Positions 1 to 8,020 of a stretch of 28,221 nt of DNA are shown piece after piece. The stretch comes from JAKZSU01 sp047517485 (GTDB taxonomy: Bacteria; Pseudomonadota; Alphaproteobacteria; UBA7887), in the NCBI GenBank assembly GCA_047517485.1, contig JAKZSU010000175.1, positions 1 through 28,221 on the forward strand, read 5' to 3'. The notes below the pieces were generated by a model. It searched no databases, was not told where the DNA came from, and saw only the letters and a list, made by a program, of their open reading frames with translations. A program made the position numbers and the translations under genes. The stretch's first letter is position 1. Each line of letters opens with the position of its first letter.

Positions 1-1
1 G

Positions 2-124
2 TTCTACCCGTTCAACGCCTTCCGCTCATTGCTCGGCATCGCGGGCGACACCTCTGCTCCAACCTATGCCGAGCTTTACTCGGGAGAGTGGCGGCACCCT
101 ACATGTAGCGGTCATGGGCGTTAA
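2..124 (+). CDS. C-terminal fragment of an unidentified protein
   Basis: An open frame enters from the left edge and stops with TAA at 122-124, giving about 40 residues that end in SGHGR. The stretch FYPFNAFRSLL looks like coding sequence, and the segment TYAELYSGEWRHP is hydrophilic with several aromatic residues. I do not recognise the family. The other forward frame is open only to 109-111, so this is the best candidate. It could be the tail of a transposase or of an ordinary enzyme; the visible part cannot decide. The next gene lies on the opposite strand, so the two converge. Confidence 0.4.
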   Translation, partial: FYPFNAFRSLLGIAGDTSAPTYAELYSGEWRHPTCSGHGR

Positions 125-164
125 CCGGATAGGCAAGCAATTTTCTACAAATTAGAAATGGTAA

Positions 165-350
165 TCATTCCTTAAAGAATTTGGCAGCATCAGTATGAAG
201 CTTCTCCTTTTTCGTAATTTCGTCCTCTACACGAGCGATTTCATCTCTTAGTTCGTCGATGTATTCTTTTAGCGATTCTATCGACATTGCGTCGAGTTTT
301 CTTGGAATGGTGTTTGCTGTCTTCCTGGGCAGGTTCTCGTCGTCGAACAT
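165..350 (-). CDS. DUF1192 family small protein
   Basis: A 61-residue protein of unknown function. The N-terminus MFDDENLPRK followed by SIESLKEYIDELRDEIARVE matches what I know of DUF1192, a short alphaproteobacterial family with a conserved acidic start and a single heptad-like coiled coil (about residues 22-50, regular Leu/Ile spacing). No signal peptide or membrane segment is visible. In alphaproteobacteria DUF1192 is often found close to an NAD(P)H quinone oxidoreductase gene, as here (1426-2424). The ATG at 350 is preceded by a weak GGTGGA ribosome site. Family assignment is from memory of the sequence pattern; the role is unknown. Confidence 0.8.
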   Translation of the reverse strand: MFDDENLPRKTANTIPRKLDAMSIESLKEYIDELRDEIARVEDEITKKEKLHTDAAKFFKE

Positions 351-580
351 TTTTCCACCAAGCGACTGTTACGCATGCGCTTTTTGCGCGAACTTGGGCA
401 TGGATTTGCGCCCGCCCATTCAGCTTACCGCAAAACATCTTGGTTGCAATGAGGCCCTGTTTGCGTATCGTCATAATCTCGATCCGGGGAACACGCTTCC
501 CGGACTCATTATTCGGTTGGACCAACAAGACACAATCGCACGTTCTCCTGTAGGGATCATCGATTTGCGGAACACCTGTC
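351..580. other. Divergent intergenic region, no convincing gene
   Basis: This 230-bp stretch separates the DUF1192 gene (leftward) from the MBL-fold gene (rightward). It looks less GC-rich than the rest of the window. Open frames cross it on both strands, but none begins with a good ribosome site and none gives a recognisable protein. I see no clear sigma70 promoter. It presumably holds the promoters of both flanking genes. Confidence 0.4.
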
Positions 581-1429
581 TTGGCTGAAGACCACGAATT
601 TTTCGTGCGATTTTGGGGCGTGCGGGGGAGCATTGCGTGCCCGGGCGCCAAAACCATGCGCTATGGCGGCAACACGGCGTGTCTCGAGATCGGTTGCGGC
701 GACCGGATGCTGATTTTCGATGCGGGAACCGGGCTCCATTCGTTGGGCTCCGATTTGGCCGCCAATCGCGGCATTGTCGGCGGCGGCCTCAAATATGATT
801 TGTTTTTTACCCACACCCATTTCGACCACATTTGCGGCTTTCCGTTTTTCCAGCCGGCGTTCGATCCCAGCAACCAGCTGCGAATCTGGGCCGGCCATCT
901 GCTGCCCGAGCGGACAATTCGCGAAGTGCTGATTTACCTGATGATGGATCCGTTATTCCCGATCCCCATCGATACCATGCGCGCCAAATTGGAATTCGAG
1001 GATTTCGAGGCCGGGAAGATCCTGTCTCCCGGCGATGACATTTCGATCCGCACCGCGCCGCTCAATCATCCCAATGGCGCGACCGGGTACCGCGTCGAGT
1101 ACGGCGGTCGATCGATTTGCTATGTTACCGACACCGAGCATGTGGTGGGGGAGCCCGACCAGAACATTCTCGACCTGATCGAGGGCGCGGACTATTTCAT
1201 CTATGATTCGACCTATTCAGACGACGAATTCGCCGAGCACAAGGGCTGGGGCCATTCGACTTGGCAGGAAGGGGCGCGCCTCGCCGATCAGGCCGGGGTC
1301 GGTACGTTCGTCGTGTTCCATCATGATCCCGACCATGACGACGCGCACATGGATACCGTGACCGAGGCGCTGGAGGCGGTTCGCCCGGGCAGCATCGTCG
1401 CCCGCGAAGACATGATTCTAACGCCGTGA
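581..1429 (+). CDS. MBL-fold metallo-hydrolase
   Basis: A 282-residue metallo-beta-lactamase-fold protein, probably a cytosolic phosphodiesterase-like hydrolase. The N-terminal strand VRFWGVRGS and the nearby YGGNTACLEI are typical of a family related to class III cyclic-nucleotide and RNase Z-like hydrolases. The metal motif HTHFDH (about residues 78-83) is the canonical HxHxDH. FDAGTG precedes it, and the later TDTEH and HHDP segments fit the remaining metal ligands. Substrate cannot be told. The start is uncertain: the frame opens after a stop at 551-553, TTG at 581 has no good ribosome site, and GTG at 605 would begin at VRFWG. The stop overlaps the next start (GTGA), so the two genes are likely translationally coupled. 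Confidence 0.88.
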   Translation: MAEDHEFFVRFWGVRGSIACPGAKTMRYGGNTACLEIGCGDRMLIFDAGTGLHSLGSDLAANRGIVGGGLKYDLFFTHTHFDHICGFPFFQPAFDPSNQLRIWAGHLLPERTIREVLIYLMMDPLFPIPIDTMRAKLEFEDFEAGKILSPGDDISIRTAPLNHPNGATGYRVEYGGRSICYVTDTEHVVGEPDQNILDLIEGADYFIYDSTYSDDEFAEHKGWGHSTWQEGARLADQAGVGTFVVFHHDPDHDDAHMDTVTEALEAVRPGSIVAREDMILTP

Positions 1430-2424
1430 GCACACTCCCGGATACCATGACCGCGGTCGAGGTCTCGACCCCTGGCGGACCCGACGTCTTGAAACCGGTC
1501 AACCGGCCGGTGCCGGCGCCAGGGCACGGCGAGATTCTCATCAAAGTGGCGGCGGCCGGGGTCAACCGACCGGATGCCATGCAGCGCGCCGGGCTTTATC
1601 CACCGCCCCCCGGGGCCTCGGATCTGCCCGGTTTGGAAGTGGCCGGCGAGGTGGTGGCGCTCGGGCCCGGTGTCGCCGAACACGCGCTCGGCGACTTGGT
1701 ATGCGCGCTGACCCCGGGTGGCGGATACGCCGAATATTGCCTAACCCCGGCACCGCACGCACTGCCCTATCCGGACGGGTTCGACGCGGTGCGGGCGGCG
1801 GCCTTGCCGGAAACCTTCTTTACGGTTTGGGTCAATGTATTCGATCGTGCCGGTCTTACGGCCGGCGAGACATTTCTCGTCCATGGCGGCTCGAGCGGAA
1901 TCGGCACGGCGGCGATCCAACTCGCCGCCACCGCGGGCGCGCGGGTTTTCGCGACCGCCGGCAGCGCGGAGAAATGTGCCGCCTGTGTCGCGCTCGGCGC
2001 CGAGCGCGCGATCAATTACCGCGACGAGGATTTTGTCGAGGTGATCCGCGAGGCGACCGAAGGGCGCGGGGTCGACGTCATCCTCGACATGGTCGCCGGA
2101 TCCTATTTGCAGCGCGACATCGCCGCCTTGGCCGACAACGGACGCCTGTCGATTATCGCGTTTCTTGGCGGCCCGGTCGCCGAGGTCGACTTCATGGGCG
2201 TTCTCCTCAAACGCTTGACGATCACCGCCAGCACTTTGCGGCCGCGCTCGATCGAGGAAAAGGCGGCGATCGCCGACTCATTGCGCGAAAAGGTCTGGCC
2301 GCTGCTCTCGCGCGGCCAGGTGGCACCGGTAATCCACCAGACATTTCCGCTCGCCGACGCCGCCCAGGCCCATGCGTTGCTGGAAAGCAACGCCCATATT
2401 GGCAAAATTATCCTGACCGTATAG
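1426..2424 (+). CDS. NAD(P)H quinone oxidoreductase, PIG3-type zinc-free MDR
   Basis: A 332-residue medium-chain dehydrogenase/reductase of the zeta-crystallin/PIG3 quinone oxidoreductase group, expected to reduce quinones or other electrophilic carbonyls with NADPH. The N-terminal GroES-like domain carries GVNRPDAMQRAGLYPPPPG and LPGLEVAGEV (about 45-76). The Rossmann motif VHGGSSGIGTAAIQLA is at about 152-167. No zinc-binding cysteine cluster is present, as usual for this group, and the length is normal. It starts with GTG overlapping the stop of the MBL gene by four bases, so the two form a two-gene unit. No terminator is evident downstream. Confidence 0.92.
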   Translation: MSTLPDTMTAVEVSTPGGPDVLKPVNRPVPAPGHGEILIKVAAAGVNRPDAMQRAGLYPPPPGASDLPGLEVAGEVVALGPGVAEHALGDLVCALTPGGGYAEYCLTPAPHALPYPDGFDAVRAAALPETFFTVWVNVFDRAGLTAGETFLVHGGSSGIGTAAIQLAATAGARVFATAGSAEKCAACVALGAERAINYRDEDFVEVIREATEGRGVDVILDMVAGSYLQRDIAALADNGRLSIIAFLGGPVAEVDFMGVLLKRLTITASTLRPRSIEEKAAIADSLREKVWPLLSRGQVAPVIHQTFPLADAAQAHALLESNAHIGKIILTV

Positions 2425-2556
2425 AGGTAGGGTCCCCAAGTTTGCCGTGGCGCATCCCTTTCGTCACCGGCTCAGGATGACTATATTCGGCAAAACGCCT
2501 CGCGGCGACGCTCCGGCTCTCCGCGGGAACAGCCGCATTTCGAAAGGACTCGAGGA

Positions 2557-3279
2557 ATGGCTCAGCCCCTGATGCCGAAGGCGACGGCCGTCTGGTTGGT
2601 CGAAAACACGACTTTGACCTTCGATCAAATCGCCGAATTTTGCAATTTGCATCCTTTGGAGGTGCAAGGTATCGCCGACGGTGAGGTCGCGATAGGCATC
2701 GTTGGTCTTGATCCCGTCGCCAACGGACAACTTACCACCGAGAATCTCGAACTTTGCCAAGCGGACGCCAGCGCGCGCTTGACCATGCGCGAAGCGGTGG
2801 TGCCGGACGCGCCGCGCCGTAAAGGGCCGCGCTACACGCCGGTGTCGAAGCGCGGCGACCGACCCGATGCCATTGCCTGGTTGCTCAAATACACCGTCGA
2901 GATGACTGACGCGCAAATTTGCAAGCTGGTCGGCACCACCAAGCCGACGATCGAGGCGGTCCGCAGTCGCACCCATTGGAATACCAGCAATATTCAGGCG
3001 CGCGATCCGGTGCTTTTGGGGATTTGCACCCAGGGCGAGCTCGAGGAGCAGTTGGCGCGGGCGCGCCGCCGCGCCGAGCGTCAAGAGGCGGTACGCCAGA
3101 AGGCCGCCAAGAAAAAGCGCGCGGCGTCCGACGAGAGCGCGGCGGCCGACGAGAGCGCGGTGGCCGCGGAACCGGTCGACACAGCGGCGCCCGACAGCGA
3201 GCCGTCCGGCGACGCGGACATTAGTCCCGACCTGGATCATGGCGAGACCCCGGTCCCGGACCTTCCGGAACAAATCTGA
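2557..3279 (+). CDS. trcR: Cell-cycle transcriptional regulator TrcR (DUF1013)
   Basis: A 240-residue protein of the alphaproteobacterial DUF1013 family, annotated in many genomes as the cell-cycle transcriptional regulator TrcR. Residues 1 to about 170 form the conserved part, including the opening PLMPKATAVWLVENT, LTFDQIAEFC and, later, TDAQICKLVGTTKPTIEAVR, which looks like a helix-turn-helix. The tail after about 170 is a charged Arg/Lys/Ala/Glu-rich, low-complexity region with a short internal repeat (DESAAADESAVAA), probably disordered. ATG at 2557 follows an AAAGGACTCGAGGA ribosome-site region that also contains one GANTC, the CcrM methylation site. It may be co-transcribed with hldE, 21 bp downstream. 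Confidence 0.9.
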   Translation: MAQPLMPKATAVWLVENTTLTFDQIAEFCNLHPLEVQGIADGEVAIGIVGLDPVANGQLTTENLELCQADASARLTMREAVVPDAPRRKGPRYTPVSKRGDRPDAIAWLLKYTVEMTDAQICKLVGTTKPTIEAVRSRTHWNTSNIQARDPVLLGICTQGELEEQLARARRRAERQEAVRQKAAKKKRAASDESAAADESAVAAEPVDTAAPDSEPSGDADISPDLDHGETPVPDLPEQI

Positions 3280-3300
3280 GCCCGGCAGAGAGCGACGGCG

Positions 3301-4761
3301 ATGACCGATTTCGCCGCCTTGGCCGGTGAGCTCGATCGCCTCAGCCAACCCAAGCTGCTCTGTGTCGGCGATGTCATGCTCGACCGCTTTCTCTACGGCG
3401 CGGTCGATCGAATTTCGCCCGAGGCGCCGATTCCGGTGATGCGGGTCGAACGCGAGTCCGCGATGCTCGGCGGCGCCGGCAATGTCGTCCGTAATCTGGT
3501 TTCGCTCGGCGCCAGCGTGATCTTTGTCTCGGTGGTCGGCGATGACGCCGCGGGCAACGATCTTATCGGCATGATCGGCGCGGTGCGAGGGGTCGAGCCC
3601 TACCTGCTGACTTCGCCCAACCGACGCTCGACGATCAAGAGCCGGTATATTGCCGCCGGCCAGCAATTGCTGCGCGCCGACGACGAAAGCGGTGCGCCGT
3701 TGTCGGAGGCGACGATCGGCGATCTTCAACGCGCCGCCGTCGACGCCGTGGACTCGTGTGACGCGGTCATTCTGTCCGATTACGGCAAGGGGGTCTTGAC
3801 CGCTCCGGTCGTCGAGGCGGTGATCGGCCGCGCGCGTGCGCTCGAACGGCCGGTGGTTGTCGATCCGAAAGGCGATGATTTCGCGCTCTATCGCGGTGCC
3901 AGCGTGGTTACGCCGAACCGCCACGAGCTCGCGGCGGCGGCGCGCATGCCGACCGATACCGACGACGCGGTGGTCGCCGCGGCCGAGAAGGTCCGCGCCG
4001 ACTGCGGCATCGACGCGCTGCTGGTGACCCGGGGCGAGGATGGCATGACACTGGTTGCCGACGACGGTATTTCGCATCAGGGCGCGCGGGCGCGCGAAGT
4101 GTTCGACGTCTCCGGCGCCGGCGACACCGTCGTCGCCGCCTTTGCCGCCGCCTGGGCCGCCGGATTCACCATGGTCGAGGCGGTGACCCTGGCCAACGCC
4201 GCCGCCGGTATCGTCGTCGGCAAGGTGGGCACCGCCGCGGTCGGTCACGCCGACTTGGCCGGCGCGCTGCATCGCGGCGATGTGTTGGACACCGATTCCA
4301 AGGTCGCGCCGCTCGACCGCGCCGCCGAGCGGGTCGAGCGCTGGCGCCGCCAGGGCTCGCGGATCGGTTTTACCAACGGCTGTTTCGATCTGCTCCATCC
4401 CGGACATTTGTCGCTGCTGCGCCAAGCGCGCGCCGCCTGCGATCGCCTGGTGGTCGGGCTCAACAGCGACGCCTCGGTCGCGCGGCTCAAGGGTACATCG
4501 CGCCCGATCCAACAGGAAGCGGCGCGCGCGCTGGTTCTGGCGTCATTGGAGGCGGTCGATCTCGTGGTTATTTTCGCCGACGACACCCCGATCGGATTGA
4601 TCGAATGTCTGCGCCCCGATGTGCTGGTCAAGGGCGCCGACTATGCCTTCTCCGAGGTGGTCGGCGGCGATATTGTCGTGGGCTATGGCGGCAAGGTGGT
4701 GCTCGCCGACATCGAACCCGGCCACAGCACCAGCGAGACCCTGGCGCGGATCGGCGGCTGA
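3301..4761 (+). CDS. hldE: Bifunctional heptose-7-phosphate kinase / heptose-1-phosphate adenylyltransferase
   Basis: A 486-residue cytosolic enzyme that makes ADP-heptose for the LPS core. The N-terminal PfkB-type kinase domain (about 1-320) phosphorylates heptose 7-phosphate at C1: VGDVMLDRF near 22-30, GGAGNVVRN near 57-65 and the catalytic DVSGAGDT near 267-274. The C-terminal nucleotidyltransferase domain (about 350-486) transfers AMP and shows FTNGCFDLLHPGHL with the HxGH-type motif. Both domains are complete and in the usual fused order, so this is the bifunctional form. It lies 21 bp after trcR and its TGA overlaps the ATG of ubiX by one base. No other LPS genes are in the window. Confidence 0.96.
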   Translation: MTDFAALAGELDRLSQPKLLCVGDVMLDRFLYGAVDRISPEAPIPVMRVERESAMLGGAGNVVRNLVSLGASVIFVSVVGDDAAGNDLIGMIGAVRGVEPYLLTSPNRRSTIKSRYIAAGQQLLRADDESGAPLSEATIGDLQRAAVDAVDSCDAVILSDYGKGVLTAPVVEAVIGRARALERPVVVDPKGDDFALYRGASVVTPNRHELAAAARMPTDTDDAVVAAAEKVRADCGIDALLVTRGEDGMTLVADDGISHQGARAREVFDVSGAGDTVVAAFAAAWAAGFTMVEAVTLANAAAGIVVGKVGTAAVGHADLAGALHRGDVLDTDSKVAPLDRAAERVERWRRQGSRIGFTNGCFDLLHPGHLSLLRQARAACDRLVVGLNSDASVARLKGTSRPIQQEAARALVLASLEAVDLVVIFADDTPIGLIECLRPDVLVKGADYAFSEVVGGDIVVGYGGKVVLADIEPGHSTSETLARIGG

Positions 4762-5357
4762 TGGCGCCGCGACTCATTGTCGGCATCAGCGGCGCCTCGG
4801 GCGCGATCTACGGTGTGCGTCTGCTCGAACTGCTGGCGCCGCTTGCGGTCGAGACTCACCTGGTGATCAGCCGCGCCGCCGAGGTCACCCTCGCCCATGA
4901 GACCGATCTCAAGATCGCCGACGTCAAGGCGCTGGCCGACGTCTGCCACGGCGCCGACGACCTCGCGGCGTCGCTGTCGAGCGGGTCTCATAAAACCTTG
5001 GGGATGGTCGTCGCGCCGTGTTCGGTGCGCTCGATGTCGGAAATCGCCACCGGTCTGTGCGGCACCTTACTTACCCGCGCCGCCGACGTCGTGCTCAAGG
5101 AGCAGCGCAAGCTGGTACTGATGGTGCGCGAGACCCCGCTACACGCGATCCATCTCCGCAACATGGCGACCTTGGCGGAACTCGGCGTGGTCATCGCGCC
5201 GCCGGTCCCGGCGTTCTACGCCAGGCCCGAGAGCCTCGAGCAAATGATCGACCACACGCTGGGACGGGTCCTCGACCTGTTCGATCTCGACAGCGGCACG
5301 GTTGCGCGCTGGCGCGAGGCGCCGGCGAAGCGCGGACGGCGCAAACAGCGGAGCTAA
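4761..5357 (+). CDS. ubiX: Flavin prenyltransferase UbiX
   Basis: A 198-residue flavoprotein that builds prenylated FMN from reduced FMN and dimethylallyl phosphate, the cofactor of the UbiD decarboxylase in ubiquinone biosynthesis. The N-terminal flavin loop GISGASGAIYG (about 8-18) and the block CSVRSMSEIATG are family hallmarks. VRETPLHAIHLRNM and PPVPAFYARPES also match the family. Length is typical. I place the start at ATG 4761, overlapping the hldE TGA, because the frame upstream of it is only an overlap with hldE. No ubiD is seen here. The TAA overlaps the convergent PEP-mutase-like gene by four bases. Confidence 0.95.
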   Translation: MAPRLIVGISGASGAIYGVRLLELLAPLAVETHLVISRAAEVTLAHETDLKIADVKALADVCHGADDLAASLSSGSHKTLGMVVAPCSVRSMSEIATGLCGTLLTRAADVVLKEQRKLVLMVRETPLHAIHLRNMATLAELGVVIAPPVPAFYARPESLEQMIDHTLGRVLDLFDLDSGTVARWREAPAKRGRRKQRS

Positions 5358-6178
5358 CGCCCGCGCATATGGACGGCGATATCGCCAAACGAGGCGGCGT
5401 TTTCGGTGAAGGAATAGCCGCCGGCCTGGATTTCCGCCGCCGCCGTCATCAAGCTACCGAGGGCGGCGCGCGCCAGCGCGGAGCCGAGACTGATGCGGCG
5501 CACGCCGGCGTCGGCCAATTGCGCCGTGGTCATGTCGCTGCCGGCTATGCCCATCACCACATTGACCGGTTTACCGACCGTCTGACAGACCGTTCGGATG
5601 GCATCCAGGGTGGGCAGGCCCGGGGCGTAGAGCACATCCGCCCCCGCCGCTTCGAAGGCGACCAGCCGTTTTATAGTGTCATCCAGGTCGGGCCGACCGC
5701 GAATGAAATTCTCGGCTCTTGCGGTCAAGGCAAAGGGAAAGTCCTGCGCGCGCGCCGCGGTCACCGCCGCTTCGATCCGGTCGACGGCCAAATTGAAATC
5801 GTAGACCCGACCGTCGCCACCGCCGGAGAAATCCTCGATCGAGGCGCCGACCAGACCAGTCCGTGCCGCCAGGCGAATGGTTTCGCCGGCATCGTCCGGT
5901 GTGTCGCCATAGCCGTTTTCCAGATCGGCGGAAACCGGCAGCGGAGTCGCGGCGACAATCTCGCCCGCGTGGGCCAGCATTTCGTCGCGACCAATCGCGC
6001 TGTCCAAACGGCCGCGGCTGAAGGCGTAACCGGCCGAGGTGGTGGCCAGCGCCTTGAACCCCATGCCGGCGAGAATCCGCGCGCTGCCGATGTCCCAGGG
6101 ATTGGGGATGACAAAGCACTCAGGCCCGGCGTGGAGCGCAGCGAAGACCTCGGCTTTTCGCGGCTGTTCATGGTTCAT
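5354..6178 (-). CDS. Isocitrate lyase / PEP mutase superfamily protein
   Basis: A 274-residue TIM-barrel protein of the isocitrate lyase/phosphoenolpyruvate mutase superfamily, a group that breaks or rearranges bonds next to 2-oxo acid carbons with Mg2+. Visible motifs are PNPWDIGSARI (about 25-35), SAGYAFSRG and SADLENGYGD (about 83-92), the equivalent of the DxDxGYG metal loop, plus IEDFSGG. The KKCGH-type catalytic cysteine motif of true isocitrate lyases is absent, so a lyase or decarboxylase acting on a small oxo acid is more likely. Substrate unknown. It lies 40 bp downstream of the TIGR02444 gene and may be the last gene of the pfk operon. Confidence 0.88.
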   Translation of the reverse strand: MNHEQPRKAEVFAALHAGPECFVIPNPWDIGSARILAGMGFKALATTSAGYAFSRGRLDSAIGRDEMLAHAGEIVAATPLPVSADLENGYGDTPDDAGETIRLAARTGLVGASIEDFSGGGDGRVYDFNLAVDRIEAAVTAARAQDFPFALTARAENFIRGRPDLDDTIKRLVAFEAAGADVLYAPGLPTLDAIRTVCQTVGKPVNVVMGIAGSDMTTAQLADAGVRRISLGSALARAALGSLMTAAAEIQAGGYSFTENAASFGDIAVHMRGR

Positions 6179-6218
6179 GATTTATCCCCAAAATTCTCCC
6201 AACAGCCTGCCGATCGCC

Positions 6219-6779
6219 CTATTCCGAGCTCCGTGCCGCTGCCCGGCATGCCTCGCTCAGAATGTTGATAACCGTCTCCGTCAGATCTGATTTCGGCGCG
6301 CCGATAAACGCTAAATATGTCGCCAAGTTACGCCGCATGTCGGAATCCCAATGCTCCAAATTGTGAACCACCGGCGCGCGATCGATGGTCTCGGTGAGCA
6401 CTTTCTGCTCGATATGCTCGGCTTCAAGCTCGATATTCGCCACTTGATCGCGGAACGCCTCGGCATCGCGACGCGACACGCTGGCCGGTGGCTTGCTCAA
6501 TCGTTTGCGTGCGGCGCGCAGCGGTTTGACCACTTCGGTGTGCCAGATCGATGCTGCTTGGCTCAGCCGGGCGAAATCGTCCGCGTCGACGGCGCCGCGT
6601 CCGGTTGCCGCCAGCCAGCAGCAGAGCAGCAGAATATTGACGTCGGCGTCGAGCTGGTCCTGCGCCGCCAGACAAGCCTCGCGGACCTCCTCGATGTCAT
6701 AAATCGCGAGCGAGAAGTCCCAAAGGTCGGCACCTTCCCAGGGATTTGAGCGTGAGCGGCTAATCGGAGCGTCGGTCAT
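6219..6779 (-). CDS. TIGR02444 family protein
   Basis: A 186-residue cytosolic protein of unknown function. The segment NPWEGADLWDFSLAIYD followed by EVREACLAAQDQLDADVNILLLCCWLA is the signature of TIGR02444/DUF2390, a helical family in alpha- and gammaproteobacteria. The rest is mostly charged helix with a coiled-coil-like stretch around VANIELEAEHIEQKV. I choose ATG at 6779 (MTDAP), which overlaps the TGA of the upstream phosphofructokinase gene; a TTG one codon earlier is possible. The overlap indicates translation coupled to pfk. Confidence 0.85.
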   Translation of the reverse strand: MTDAPISRSRSNPWEGADLWDFSLAIYDIEEVREACLAAQDQLDADVNILLLCCWLAATGRGAVDADDFARLSQAASIWHTEVVKPLRAARKRLSKPPASVSRRDAEAFRDQVANIELEAEHIEQKVLTETIDRAPVVHNLEHWDSDMRRNLATYLAFIGAPKSDLTETVINILSEACRAAARSSE

Positions 6780-7873
6780 CAATCCCCCAATGAGATTCCG
6801 AGACCACGCGCAGTGTGCACCAGCGGATCATCCGGGTCGACCAGAACCGGGCCGCCGATGACCTCGGCGAGCGGCACATCGACCACCCGGCGGCCCTGCC
6901 AGGCGACCATGCGGTCGAATTTTCCATCGGCGATGAGATCGACCGCGGCGACCCCGAAGCTCGATCCCAGGACCCGGTCGACGGTGGTCGGAATCCCACC
7001 GCGTTGCAAATGACCGAGCACCGTGACTCGAACCTCGGCGCCGGTTGTGTCCGCGATCCGATCGGCCAAGTGGTGGCCGATCCCGCCGTAGCGGCGCTTG
7101 CCGTCGGTGTCGGTTTGGGTAACCCGCTGACCATCCTCGGTGCGCACCGATTCGGCGACGATCATCAAACTATAAGTTTTGCCGCGGTCGGCACGGCGAC
7201 CGATCTTTTCGGCGATCGCCGCCATGGTGTAGGGGATCTCGGGAATCAGAATGACATCCGCCGCCCCGGCGATGCCGGCGCGTAACGCGATGTGGCCGGC
7301 GTCGCGCCCCATTACTTCGAGCACCATCACCCGCTGGTGGCTCGCGGCGGTGAAATGCAAGCGATCGAGCGCTTCCGTCGCCACCGCGACCGCGGTCGAG
7401 AATCCCGTCGCGACATCGGTCGATCGTACGTCATTGTCGATGGTTTTCGGCACGCCCACCAGATTCCAGCCGCCTTTTTCGGCGAGCCGGCGGAGAATGC
7501 CCAAGCTGCCGTCGCCGCCAATGCCGATCAACGCGTCGAGGTCGAGGCTGGCATAGCCTTCGACGATCGCGTCCGAGCGATCGTCCGGATTGCCGTCCGC
7601 GTCGACTGCGTGAAACGGGTTGCCGCGGCTGGTGGTCCCGAGAATCGTGCCGCTCCGCATCATCACGTAACCCGGCACCGCGTCGAAATCGAGCGGCACG
7701 ACATCCACCGGGCGGTCGATCAGGCCGTCGGATCCGCGTCGAATGCCGATGACCTCCCAGCCGTGTGCCCGCTTCGCGCGGTTGACCACGGCGCGAATGA
7801 TCGCATTCAGACCGGCGCAGTCCCCACCACTCGTGAGCACGCCGATTCGCTTGTTCGATCCTCTCGCAGTCAT
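6779..7873 (-). CDS. 6-phosphofructokinase (PfkA family, mixed-substrate group)
   Basis: A 364-residue phosphofructokinase that phosphorylates fructose 6-phosphate in glycolysis. The N-terminal GVLTSGGDCAGLNA (about 11-24), GIGGDGS (about 117-123), PKTIDND (about 142-148) and EVMGRDAGHIAL are all present. The residue after GGD is Gly, matching ATP-dependent enzymes (PPi enzymes have Asp). The TIDND motif is preceded by Lys, as in PPi-type and mixed group III enzymes, rather than the Gly of E. coli PfkA. ATP use is therefore likely but not certain. ATG at 7873 follows GGAG. It heads a leftward unit with TIGR02444, divergent from ydcH. Confidence 0.93.
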   Translation of the reverse strand: MTARGSNKRIGVLTSGGDCAGLNAIIRAVVNRAKRAHGWEVIGIRRGSDGLIDRPVDVVPLDFDAVPGYVMMRSGTILGTTSRGNPFHAVDADGNPDDRSDAIVEGYASLDLDALIGIGGDGSLGILRRLAEKGGWNLVGVPKTIDNDVRSTDVATGFSTAVAVATEALDRLHFTAASHQRVMVLEVMGRDAGHIALRAGIAGAADVILIPEIPYTMAAIAEKIGRRADRGKTYSLMIVAESVRTEDGQRVTQTDTDGKRRYGGIGHHLADRIADTTGAEVRVTVLGHLQRGGIPTTVDRVLGSSFGVAAVDLIADGKFDRMVAWQGRRVVDVPLAEVIGGPVLVDPDDPLVHTARGLGISLGD

Positions 7874-7944
7874 GGCAGATGCTCCGAAACATGAGGCGAT
7901 TGCTGATAATAATCGCTAATTGTGGTCACGATGACGCTTGTGGA

Positions 7945-7973
7945 TTTCACACGGTTTCGTGATCTGCTATAAT
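7945..7973 (+). promoter_or_regulatory. Sigma70-like extended -10 promoter for the ydcH-like gene
   Basis: A perfect TATAAT at 7968-7973 is preceded by TGC, making an extended -10. A weak -35, TTTCAC (7945-7950), sits 17 bp upstream. It points toward the DUF465 gene starting at 8021. Closer to pfk, an inverted repeat GCGATT/AATCGC (7896-7901 and 7911-7916) could be an operator or chance. Confidence 0.55.
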
Positions 7974-8020
7974 CGGCTCGCGAGGTTCGTCAATCATTGA
8001 TCCTAGCGAGAAGGCTGCTG

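Noticed and set aside
142..158. AT-rich inverted repeat TTTCTA/TAGAAA downstream of DUF1192
   Set aside because: Only 6 bp, AT-rich and without a T-run; too weak to call a terminator.
241..657. A 138-residue minus-strand frame over the DUF1192/MBL gap
   Set aside because: It overlaps the DUF1192 coding region and the MBL N-terminus in other frames, shows no family pattern and lacks a convincing start.
2464..4512. A 682-residue open frame on the minus strand
   Set aside because: It runs antisense through trcR and hldE, whose products are clearly conserved; long antisense frames are common in GC-rich DNA and this one has Arg/Gly/Asp-rich low-quality sequence.
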